Positions 35,489 to 42,750 of a DNA stretch of 44,537 nt are shown piece by piece (positions within the stretch are counted from its first letter, which is position 1; each line of letters starts with the position of its first letter). The notes under the pieces are model-generated. The model ran no database searches. It had not been told where the DNA came from and saw nothing but the letters and a program-made list of their open reading frames with translations. Source of the stretch: Blastocatellia bacterium AA13 (GTDB lineage: Bacteria; Acidobacteriota; Blastocatellia; UBA7656); assembly GCA_003222245.1 (NCBI GenBank), contig QHVH01000049.1:1-44537 (forward strand), read 5' to 3'. The position numbers were made by a program, and so were the translations under genes.

Positions 35489-36561
35489 TCGGTCACGTTA
35501 CTTGCGCCGAGAGCAAGCGCTTTGAAAATGTCCGTGCCTCGTCTGAAGCCCCCATCGATGAGCACCGGTATTCGCCCGCCGACGCCCTGAACAATCTCGG
35601 AAAGACAATCGATCGTAGCGCGGCCGCTGTCCTCTGCTCGGCCGCCGTGATTGGAGACGATCAGGCCATTCGCGCCGTTCTCGAGGCACAGTTGGGCATC
35701 TTCAGTCGTTTCGATCCCCTTGATGACGAGCTTCATCGAAGTCGAATCCTTCAATCGCTTCAGAAAGTCCCACGTGAGCGACTGAGTCCTTCGAGTCAGA
35801 CTCGAAGTATCGATGCCGTCAAACATCGGTCTGCGCCGATAATAAAGCGGCGTATCCATTTCAGGACCGACAGGAGCGCCGTGACAGGTGACGCATTGCC
35901 GGGTGTCCAGCCTGCGCAAGACCTGCTGCGTTTCGGTGTTCCTTCCTCCAATCTGATCTACGGTAAATACCAGAACGGGGCACCCGGCCGCTTCGGCGCG
36001 CTTGATCATTTTCAAAGTAGCTTCCCACTGGTTCGTAACATAGAGCTGATACCAGATCGGCGCCCCACGCGCGGCGGTGACGTCTTCAACGGACGATGTA
36101 GTTACGGTCGAGAGAATCTGTAGAGTCTTTTTGGCCTGGGCCGCCCTTGCCGATGCGATCTCGCCATCCGGATGAAAGGCCTTCTGGCTGCCGACCGGCG
36201 CAAGAATGATCGGCGTTTCCCATTTCGCGCCGAATAATTCGATAGACGTGTCGATATTTGAAACATCGACAAGGCGGCGCGGACGAAGCTGATAATGCGT
36301 GAACCCTTCGCGATTCGCTTTCAACGTTGCGTCGCCGTCGACGCCGGTTGTCATATAGCCGAAGTGCGCCGGCGGCAGCGCCTTTCGCGCCGCGGCTTCA
36401 AACTCGAGAACGTTAAGCGCTTCGGCCGGACTCGAAATCACGCCGTCCGCCTGGGCTTGTTTGAAGATGTCGGCGATGGGAAGAAAACCGGCCAGCAGAG
36501 GGCTTCCGGCAAGAAACTTCAGGAACGCACGGCGATTCGACGTCACGAGTTGTTGCGACAT
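35473..36561 (-). CDS. Tat-exported FMN alpha-hydroxyacid dehydrogenase with CxxCH motif, C-terminally truncated
   Basis: A 362-residue protein of the lactate/glycolate oxidase family (FMN TIM barrel). A Tat signal (N-R-R-A-F-L-K-F-L-A-G) opens it. Family motifs include A-P-V-G, Y-Q-L-Y, the catalytic histidine in S-N-H-G-G-R and the phosphate-binding D-G-G-F-R-R-G. Residues 223-227 are C-V-T-C-H, a c-type haem attachment motif in the loop after N-T-E-T-Q, where simple oxidases have none. The frame then stops soon after A-L-A-L-G-A-S-N-V, where the family continues with I-G-R-P and about 45 more residues. Its end overlaps the convergent propeller gene by 16 bases. Either a decayed or a shortened enzyme. 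AGAGG precedes the ATG. Confidence 0.85.
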   Translation of the reverse strand: MSQQLVTSNRRAFLKFLAGSPLLAGFLPIADIFKQAQADGVISSPAEALNVLEFEAAARKALPPAHFGYMTTGVDGDATLKANREGFTHYQLRPRRLVDVSNIDTSIELFGAKWETPIILAPVGSQKAFHPDGEIASARAAQAKKTLQILSTVTTSSVEDVTAARGAPIWYQLYVTNQWEATLKMIKRAEAAGCPVLVFTVDQIGGRNTETQQVLRRLDTRQCVTCHGAPVGPEMDTPLYYRRRPMFDGIDTSSLTRRTQSLTWDFLKRLKDSTSMKLVIKGIETTEDAQLCLENGANGLIVSNHGGRAEDSGRATIDCLSEIVQGVGGRIPVLIDGGFRRGTDIFKALALGASNVTDYPKQ

Positions 36562-36582
36562 AGAGGCCTCTGATGACTATTC

Positions 36583-37035
36583 TCAATTGGTTTTTGGTTT
36601 GGCGGCCTCGATCCTGATCTGCCTCTGGACCTCGTTCCTTGGATCCAGCTCTGCCTTGCCCGAAGGAAAACCGTTGACGCTGAGCACGTGACTCAACACA
36701 TCGGCGATCTCCTGTCTGGTGAGTTTTCCTTTGTTATTAGGCGGCATCGATATTCGAACGCGCTCCGAGAGATCGCCTATACTCAAGCCGCTCCAGTTCG
36801 CGAGAAATGCGCCGCCGGTCAGCGCTGGAGCCTCGTCCATACCCGACAGATCCGAGGCGTGACATTTCGAACAAATCTGCGCGTACTTTTCCTTGCCGCG
36901 TCTCGCCTGCTCTTCGGAATACACTCCGTCCCAAACCGTGCGCGATGCGCCTTCCTGGGCTCCGATAATTGAATGGAGCAGAATTACGGTCGCCAGAGCG
37001 ATTCCAAGCTTGGCGATCCTCTTCTTGGGTAGCAC
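36583..37035 (-). CDS. Periplasmic c-type cytochrome (single haem)
   Basis: A 150-residue protein with a signal peptide (K-K-R-I-A-K-L-G-I-A-L-A-T-V-I-L-L) and one haem site C-S-K-C-H (Cys55, Cys58, His59). The sixth ligand is probably the methionine in I-S-M-P-P-N. It fits a class I cytochrome c that takes electrons from the quinoprotein dehydrogenase encoded just upstream and passes them to the respiratory chain. I use the GTG ending at 37035, with GAGAG six bases upstream. A TTG one codon earlier is equally possible, and a TTG at 37110 would overlap the dehydrogenase gene and bury the signal peptide. The Tat-exported flavoenzyme gene follows after 21 bases. Confidence 0.88.
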   Translation of the reverse strand: MLPKKRIAKLGIALATVILLHSIIGAQEGASRTVWDGVYSEEQARRGKEKYAQICSKCHASDLSGMDEAPALTGGAFLANWSGLSIGDLSERVRISMPPNNKGKLTRQEIADVLSHVLSVNGFPSGKAELDPRNEVQRQIRIEAAKPKTN

Positions 37036-37081
37036 CAAATTCTCTCGGTCCTTTCCACGCGGACTGATGAGATCAAGGCCT

Positions 37082-39283
37082 TCAATCGGTCGACGGCAGC
37101 GCGAAGGCAATGTACTCGCCGGAATAAGCGCCCCCGCTGACGGCGACTACTATAAATTGCTTGCCGTTTTGCATGTAGGTCATCGGCGAGCCGCTCTGCG
37201 GAGCGGGCAAATACACTGCTCCAACCTGTTTTCCCGTAGCTTTGTCGTACGCTCGCAACATCGCTCCGCGGGGATGATCCGGCGTCGTTGTTACCTGCGG
37301 GTCTCCCATGATCACGAGCGTCTTTGTAACCACGAGGCCGACGGGCCCATTCTGTCCGGTCTTCGGAATGTTCTTACCTCGAAGCGCGGGATGATTGCGT
37401 ACCACGTCAGGCGTATCACCGTGAGCGACTTGCCACACAAGCTCGCCGCGGTCGAGGTTTATCGCGGAGAGCAGTCCGTAAGGCGGTTTCACTATGGGGA
37501 GTCCTTGAACCAGAGTGCCTCCACCACCGCCTCCACCACCGCCTCCTCCACCAGCAGGCGGCGGTGTTGAAGCTTGAACCGGTGTGGATTCGGGTCGGCG
37601 TCTCGGCTCTTGCGGGTAATCGGCGGCGCTTCCATAGCCCGGCCCTTCGCTTACGCGGAACTGCTGACCAGCTCTGCCTGAAACGTATTTAATATCCGAG
37701 AACCCCGCGGGCGACTCAATCAAGCCTATGGGTGAGACGCTGGCGTTGGAAGCGGGCGCGAATACGGTGTGCGTCTCGGGATCGTATCCCGCGCCGGGCC
37801 AGTTGGTACCGCCGTTGAGGGTTCCGACGGTCAACGCCGCCACGGGCCCCTCGGTTTTGCTCACTACCGGAGGAACGAACATCGGCCCCAGAGCGAACTG
37901 TTCGGATTGCTTCAGCGCTTGAGCTCGCAATTCGGGCGTGAAATCGATCAAGTCATCTTTCGTTACGGCCTGTCGAGCATACGCGGGGGGCTTCGTTGGA
38001 AAGGGCTGAGTCGGCGAATACCACTCTCCCGGCACATTCCCCTTCGGGACGGGCTTCTCTTCGATAGGCCACACCGGCTCGCCCGTAACCCGATCAAAGA
38101 CATATAAGAAGGCCTCCTTGCTTGGAAGCGCTACAGCTTTGATCGCTTTGCCATTGACATTGATATCCGCGAGGATCGGGGCCGATGAAAGATCGTAGTC
38201 CCAAATCGGATGATGAACTACCTGATAGTGCCATTTTCTCTGACCGGTCCTGAGGTCGACGCAGACCAGGCTCTCACCGAATAGATTGGCGCCGGGGCGG
38301 TGTCCGCCATAGAAATCCGAGGTCGGCGATTCGACCGGCAAGTAGACCAGCCCCAGTTCTTCATCGACGCTGATCTGGGTCCACACTCCCGTATTGCCAT
38401 TGGCAGCCCACGAGTTGTTCAGCCAGGTATCGTTTCCGAATTCGCCTGGCCGCGGGATCGTGTTGAACGCCCAGATCATCCTGCCCGTTCGCACATCGAA
38501 TGCACGGACCTGGCCTTTCGCGTTGTCGTGGGTGACTACGGTCATCCCTTCCTTCATCGCCATGCCGACGATAACGACGTCTTTGACGACGACTGGTGTG
38601 GAATGAAGCCCCGCGTCTCCTTTTTCCAGGTCGATCTGCTGGCCGGTTCCATGGACCACGCCCACCTTGAGATCGATGGCGCCGCTTTTGCCGAATGTAG
38701 TTATTCGAGTTCCGGTCTTAGCGTCCAGAGCGATCAGTCGATAGCCGGTGGTCACATACAAGATTCGTTCTTCAACACCATCGGTCCAATATGAGAGGCC
38801 GCGTCCCGATAACTGTCGAGGCGCATTGATGGCTCGCTCGCCTTCGAACTCGGCGTGAGTCCAGACGAGCTCGCCGGTGTCGGCTTTTAGAGCGAACACA
38901 GATCGTCGGGTTCCGCCGGTGGCGTAGATCATGCCTTTGACCATCAGCGGCGTGCCTTCGAGCTTGAATTCGGGCCGCGTGCCTAGATTGTCGGTCTTGA
39001 AGCGCCAGGCGACTTCGAGCTTATTGAAATTTTCGGCGTTTATTTGATCAAGCGGCGAATATCGCGAGCCTCTGAGATCAGCTGTATAGCAGGGCCATTC
39101 GCCATTCCGAGTGGAGGGGGCGACAGAACCGGACCTTGTCGACCGCGCCGTCACCGAGGTTCTCCTGACGTGTGTCCCGCGGTTCCCATTTTGGGATTGG
39201 GCACCGATTCCATTCGCCATCAACGCAAGACCTATAACTGGACACAACATTTTTACTACGGATCGACAAAGCGCTCGTAACAT
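37082..39283 (-). CDS. PQQ-dependent (quinoprotein) dehydrogenase, glucose/alcohol type
   Basis: A 733-residue exported quinoprotein. A signal peptide (to about 30) precedes the propeller, which opens W-P-C-Y-T-A-D-L-R-G-S-R-Y-S-P-L-D-Q-I-N. It continues through F-G-K-S-G-A-I-D-L, H-H-P-I-W-D-Y-D and G-G-T-N-W-P-G-A-G-Y-D-P, all typical of genuine PQQ dehydrogenases such as membrane glucose dehydrogenase and pyranose dehydrogenases. A low-complexity insert before the last blades contains twelve consecutive glycines (37517-37552) flanked by P/S/T-rich sequence. GGAGGT seven bases before the ATG at 39283 fixes the start. First gene of the operon with cytochrome c and the flavoenzyme. No pqq biosynthesis genes are in the window. 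Confidence 0.9.
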   Translation of the reverse strand: MLRALCRSVVKMLCPVIGLALMANGIGAQSQNGNRGTHVRRTSVTARSTRSGSVAPSTRNGEWPCYTADLRGSRYSPLDQINAENFNKLEVAWRFKTDNLGTRPEFKLEGTPLMVKGMIYATGGTRRSVFALKADTGELVWTHAEFEGERAINAPRQLSGRGLSYWTDGVEERILYVTTGYRLIALDAKTGTRITTFGKSGAIDLKVGVVHGTGQQIDLEKGDAGLHSTPVVVKDVVIVGMAMKEGMTVVTHDNAKGQVRAFDVRTGRMIWAFNTIPRPGEFGNDTWLNNSWAANGNTGVWTQISVDEELGLVYLPVESPTSDFYGGHRPGANLFGESLVCVDLRTGQRKWHYQVVHHPIWDYDLSSAPILADINVNGKAIKAVALPSKEAFLYVFDRVTGEPVWPIEEKPVPKGNVPGEWYSPTQPFPTKPPAYARQAVTKDDLIDFTPELRAQALKQSEQFALGPMFVPPVVSKTEGPVAALTVGTLNGGTNWPGAGYDPETHTVFAPASNASVSPIGLIESPAGFSDIKYVSGRAGQQFRVSEGPGYGSAADYPQEPRRRPESTPVQASTPPPAGGGGGGGGGGGGTLVQGLPIVKPPYGLLSAINLDRGELVWQVAHGDTPDVVRNHPALRGKNIPKTGQNGPVGLVVTKTLVIMGDPQVTTTPDHPRGAMLRAYDKATGKQVGAVYLPAPQSGSPMTYMQNGKQFIVVAVSGGAYSGEYIAFALPSTD
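37517..37552. repeat. Poly-glycine codon tract in the quinoprotein gene
   Basis: Twelve consecutive glycine codons built from repeats of a GGCGGTGGTGGA-type 12-mer on the minus strand, between P-P-P-A and T-L-V-Q-G. It is a coding minisatellite and could vary in length in frame. Confidence 0.9.
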
Positions 39284-39435
39284 CGCTAAACCTCCATGTT
39301 TCTGTGTGTGCCGCCTGGTTGCCTGCTGTGGATATGAATAGAAGATCTCAGATAGTATGCTTTCAGCCTTGCCAGGAGCTTTGCTCACAGTCTGCCCTTT
39401 CGTCTCTTAGTTGGCGCTAGTACAATCGAGATGCT

Positions 39436-39771
39436 ATGCAAAGAGTGAGATCCGCTTCATCAAAACAGGCCGCGCGAATCAGAACTTCGATCACCAGCAG
39501 TGAAGCTGCTCTTTGGGGCCGGCTTTTCGATCCAGTCGGCCCGGAACTCTCTACCGGCGTGGCTCGGTACATTCTTACTCTTGGCTTTCCGCAATCCGAC
39601 ATCGATCGTATGCGCGATTTGGCTGCGAAAGCCCGCGAAGATACGCTCACGCTCGAAGAGAACATTGAACGGGATAACTATGAACGTGTTGGTCATGTGC
39701 TATCGATTATCAAGTCAAAAGCCCGCAAGGCTCTCAAGAGCGTCCGCAATCCGCCAAAATCGCCGGTATGA
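39436..39771 (+). CDS. Small conserved protein translationally coupled to an HNH nuclease
   Basis: A 111-residue, mostly helical, charged protein with no signal peptide or membrane segment. I recognise the pattern (S-T-G-V-A-R-Y-I-L-T-L-G-F, D-R-M-R-D-L-A-A-K-A, T-L-E-E-N-I-E-R-D-N-Y-E-R-V-G-H, S-K-A-R-K-A-L-K). It recurs in proteins usually encoded directly before a small HNH endonuclease in Acidobacteria and Planctomycetes. The stop overlaps the nuclease start as ATGA, as in those pairs, so it is probably a partner or control protein such as an antitoxin-like factor; no experimental role is known to me. ATG at 39436. An ATG at 39431 is out of frame and closes at once. Confidence 0.78.
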   Translation: MQRVRSASSKQAARIRTSITSSEAALWGRLFDPVGPELSTGVARYILTLGFPQSDIDRMRDLAAKAREDTLTLEENIERDNYERVGHVLSIIKSKARKALKSVRNPPKSPV

Positions 39772-40215
39772 ACATCCGGCTAATACATCTTGTCTGGCAA
39801 CGCTCTCATCGGATCTGCGAATATTGCCAGATGCCAAGCGATTACGATGAGATCCCTTTTGAGATTGATCATATCCTTGCCAGAAAGCATCGGGGCCAGA
39901 CTATAGCAGCGAAACCTCGCGCTCGCCTGTTTCTCATGCAACAACAATAAAGGTCCGAACATCGCGGGCCGAGATCCGCTAACAGGTTGTATAGTCAGGC
40001 TTTTTCACCCTCGCGAGGATTCTTGGAATCGCCATTTTCGATGGAATGGCGCGATTCTCGACGGGCGGACTCCAGTCGGCCGGGCGACTGTTAACGTTCT
40101 CGAGATCAACCTTCCTCACCGCGTGAGTTTGCGCCTTGCGCTCATTGAAGAGAACGTATTCCCGCCAATAGCTATTCTCCGAAAGTCCCGCCGCTATCCC
40201 CGAAGCCTCAAGTAA
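39768..40215 (+). pseudogene. HNH endonuclease interrupted by a single-base frameshift
   Basis: From the ATG at 39768 the frame reads C-E-Y-C-Q-M-P ... F-E-I-D-H-I-L-A-R-K-H, the first half of an HNH nuclease with zinc-binding CxxC. It then goes out of frame near 39912-39914 (AAA) and stops after 60 codons. Removing one A restores N-L-A-L-A-C-F-S-C-N-N-N-K-G and 100 in-frame codons to a TAA at 40213-40215. Together they give about 148 residues with a complete HNH (CxxC, DH, CxxCNxxxKG). Either a genuine recent inactivation or a base-calling error in the A run. It is coupled to the small protein gene upstream and convergent with the aminotransferase. Confidence 0.85.
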
Positions 40216-40235
40216 TTATTTAACCTTCAGCGAGC

Positions 40236-41432
40236 CTAAGACGCCGCGGCTTCCTTCTTCGCGTGTTTAATTCCTCCGGCCGGGAACATCTCCTTGAAGG
40301 CGGCCATGAATTTCGTCATCTCGGGCTCGGTTCCAACCGACACACGCAGCCAGTCGTTCATCGGGGGGAACTTTCGTCCGACCAGCACCTGGCGTTTCTT
40401 GAAATCGTCCGCTACCTGATTAACGTCACGGCCAACATTTACCATGAAGAAATTGCACTCGGAAGGGATCACTTCATATCCGAACGCCCGCAGGCCTTTG
40501 ATCGTCTTCTCACGAAGCTCGATCGTCATCTGTTTGATCTTCTTCTCATAGGCCGTGTCCTTCAACGCCGCGACTCCGCCGTACTTCACTACGGCATTCA
40601 AGCCTCCGCTGTTGAACGGACGCATCCTCTCGATCAACTCCTTCGGCGCAATTCCATATCCGAGCCTCATTCCCGCAAGCGCCGCGATCTTCGAAAACGT
40701 GCGAGTGATGATCACCGGGCGGCCCTCAATAATATACGGAACCGAGGTCGCGTAATCCGGGCTCGAAACGAAGTGATGATACGCCTCGTCGATCAACACC
40801 GGGACATCGCCGGGAATCATGTCCAGCAGGAATTTTATCTCCTGCTTCGGAATGATATTTCCCGTCGGATTGTTCGGATTGCAGATGTAGACGAATCCAA
40901 CATCGCGATAGTTCATCTTGGTCGCGCGGATGATTCCCGGCACGTCCATTCTGTAGTCCTTCAGCAAAGGCACCTTGATGGCGTCAGCTTTGCTGTTGGT
41001 TACGTAGCGATATACAGAGTCATAAGACGGATCGACTCCCACGCATTTCTTGTGGTCGATCAGGAATGCCTCGCCGACAATCTTCAGTATTTCACCCGAT
41101 CCCGCTCCGAGAATGATGTTCTCCGGTTTGACGCCGTGATGTTTCGCGATGGCTTCTACGATTCCGCCGTCCGGATAGCGATATCGATTCGAATACTTGA
41201 ATCCGTCGTTCATCGCCTTCAAAACCGTATCCGAAGGGCCCCAGCAATTCTCGTTATTGGCGAGCTTCGCCATGTTGTCATACTCTTCTTCGGGGTGTTC
41301 GACCCCCGGCTCTACCTGCCGCCCTTCTCTGGATTGAGCGAACACATTGAATGACGGGCGCAACCCGGCGACTCCCAGCGCGGTTGCAATCGATCCCATA
41401 AATGTCCGGCGTGTAGTTGAGTTCCGAATCAT
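40236..41432 (-). CDS. Tat-exported PLP aminotransferase (histidinol-phosphate aminotransferase-like)
   Basis: A 398-residue fold-type I aminotransferase: G-A-G-S-G-E-I-L, N-P-N-N-P-T-G (185-191), D-E-A-Y (215-218) and the PLP lysine in T-R-T-F-S-K (Lys248), then R-L-G-Y-G. This is the histidinol-phosphate aminotransferase group. The first 33 residues form a twin-arginine signal (T-T-R-R-T-F-M-G-S-I-A-T-A-L-G-V-A-G) ending A-Q, which implies export in the folded state with PLP bound. An exported enzyme is unlikely to serve histidine synthesis. An amino-acid or amine substrate in the periplasm is inferred. AAGGAGG five bases before the ATG fixes the start. Confidence 0.9.
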   Translation of the reverse strand: MIRNSTTRRTFMGSIATALGVAGLRPSFNVFAQSREGRQVEPGVEHPEEEYDNMAKLANNENCWGPSDTVLKAMNDGFKYSNRYRYPDGGIVEAIAKHHGVKPENIILGAGSGEILKIVGEAFLIDHKKCVGVDPSYDSVYRYVTNSKADAIKVPLLKDYRMDVPGIIRATKMNYRDVGFVYICNPNNPTGNIIPKQEIKFLLDMIPGDVPVLIDEAYHHFVSSPDYATSVPYIIEGRPVIITRTFSKIAALAGMRLGYGIAPKELIERMRPFNSGGLNAVVKYGGVAALKDTAYEKKIKQMTIELREKTIKGLRAFGYEVIPSECNFFMVNVGRDVNQVADDFKKRQVLVGRKFPPMNDWLRVSVGTEPEMTKFMAAFKEMFPAGGIKHAKKEAAAS

Positions 41433-41532
41433 AAGCGCCTCCTTCTTCCGAGTTCCGCGAAGGAACTTCTTGACTATGTTTTGGCCGCTCCAAGTTCGAG
41501 CAGCCTGGATTCTTCATTCTAGCGTGATCCCA

Positions 41533-42714
41533 CTAGCGTGATCCCGGCCAAACAGTACCCTGATCCTGTTTTGTGACCGGCCCCATGCCTTTGTAGATAA
41601 ATTTCTGGAGCCGCCGCCCCTCGTATGTTTCCGCGGTGTAGATGTTGCCCTTTGAATCGGTGGCGATGCTGTGAACGCCGTAAAACTGGCCCGGCTGGCG
41701 TCCGCCGTCTCCGAAGCTGGTCAATACCTCCAGCGTGTCGCGGAGAATTATGTACACCTTCTCGTTGCGTCCATCCGCAAGGTAAATGTATTTCTGCTGC
41801 GGATCCTTCGAGAACGCAATGTCCCAGACCGATCCATCAGCCAGCGATCTTCTCGCGATGAACTGTTCTTTCACAAAGACGCCGTCCGGGTGGAATACTT
41901 GAATTCTGTCATTGGTTCGATCACAGACATACAAGAAACCGTCGACCGAGAGCTCGGCGCAGTGCACCGGATTTCGAAATTGCTTGGCGGGCGGCGCATC
42001 AGGATTGTAGCGTCCGAGATTGGTATCGTCAGGCTTGTTGCCGTAAGCGCCCCAATACCGTTTGAACTTGCCGGTATCGGCGTCAATCACAGCCACCCGC
42101 TTGTTCAGATAGCCGTCCGAGATGTATGCCTCATTTGCTTTCGGGTCGACAAAAATCTTGGCGACGCGACCGAAGTTCTCCGTGTTATTGCTGCCTCCCG
42201 TCTTGCCGGCGTGGCCGAACTGAGCGATGAACTTGCCGTCCTGCGTGAACTTCAGCACCTGGGCATCGTTCGCGCCGTTTCCGCCGATCCACACGTTGCC
42301 TTTGTAGTCGATCGTGATGCCGTGATTCGATTCGGGCCACTCGTAGCCTTGTCCCGGACCGCCCCAGTGGCCGATCAGGTTGCCCGCTTGATCGAACTCG
42401 AGAACCGGCGGCGCTTTTGAGCAGCACGAACCGGTCTTCTGATCCGCGGCGGCTTCGTTCGGGGAAACGGTGTCGGGCCGATGAACTATCCAGACATGGT
42501 CTTGAGCATCGCAAGCCACGCCGATAGTCATCCCGATGTACCAGTGGTTCGGCAGCGGCTTAGGCCAGTGCGGGTCGACTTCGAATCTCGGCGCCATCAC
42601 GACATTCTTGCCCTGCACAATACTCCTCTTATCGAGAATGTTCTGGCCGATGCCGAGCAGAATCAGCATCAGTATGGACACGACTGTAATATAGAAATTG
42701 CGGCTTCTCTTCAT
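41533..42714 (-). CDS. NHL-repeat six-bladed propeller protein (PAL-like) A, membrane-anchored or secreted
   Basis: A 393-residue protein. One hydrophobic N-terminal segment (about 8-25) is followed by A-P-R-F-E-V-D-P-H-W-P-K-P-L-P-N-H-W and NHL-type blades (G-N-V-W-I-G-G-N-G, D-G-K-F-I-A-Q-F-G, G-F-L-Y-V-C-D-R-T-N-D-R-I-Q-V-F, G-N-I-Y-T-A-E-T-Y-E-G-R-R-L-Q-K-F). The fold resembles peptidylglycine alpha-amidating lyase, but I cannot confirm its active-site residues. I choose the ATG ending at 42714, which aligns with the start of its paralogue and has GAGGA upstream. An ATG at 42741 is possible. It follows the paralogue gene after 36 bases. Confidence 0.86.
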   Translation of the reverse strand: MKRSRNFYITVVSILMLILLGIGQNILDKRSIVQGKNVVMAPRFEVDPHWPKPLPNHWYIGMTIGVACDAQDHVWIVHRPDTVSPNEAAADQKTGSCCSKAPPVLEFDQAGNLIGHWGGPGQGYEWPESNHGITIDYKGNVWIGGNGANDAQVLKFTQDGKFIAQFGHAGKTGGSNNTENFGRVAKIFVDPKANEAYISDGYLNKRVAVIDADTGKFKRYWGAYGNKPDDTNLGRYNPDAPPAKQFRNPVHCAELSVDGFLYVCDRTNDRIQVFHPDGVFVKEQFIARRSLADGSVWDIAFSKDPQQKYIYLADGRNEKVYIILRDTLEVLTSFGDGGRQPGQFYGVHSIATDSKGNIYTAETYEGRRLQKFIYKGMGPVTKQDQGTVWPGSR

Positions 42715-42750
42715 AGGTCCTCGTAACGGATCAAAAGACATACTCAGGCC

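Noticed and set aside
40263-41354. 363-codon open frame on the plus strand
   Set aside because: It is fully antisense to the aminotransferase, whose PLP motifs are intact. No family pattern in the antisense translation.
41671-42420. 249-codon open frame opposite the NHL propeller gene
   Set aside because: It mirrors the conserved propeller codons and has no ribosome site or domain signature.
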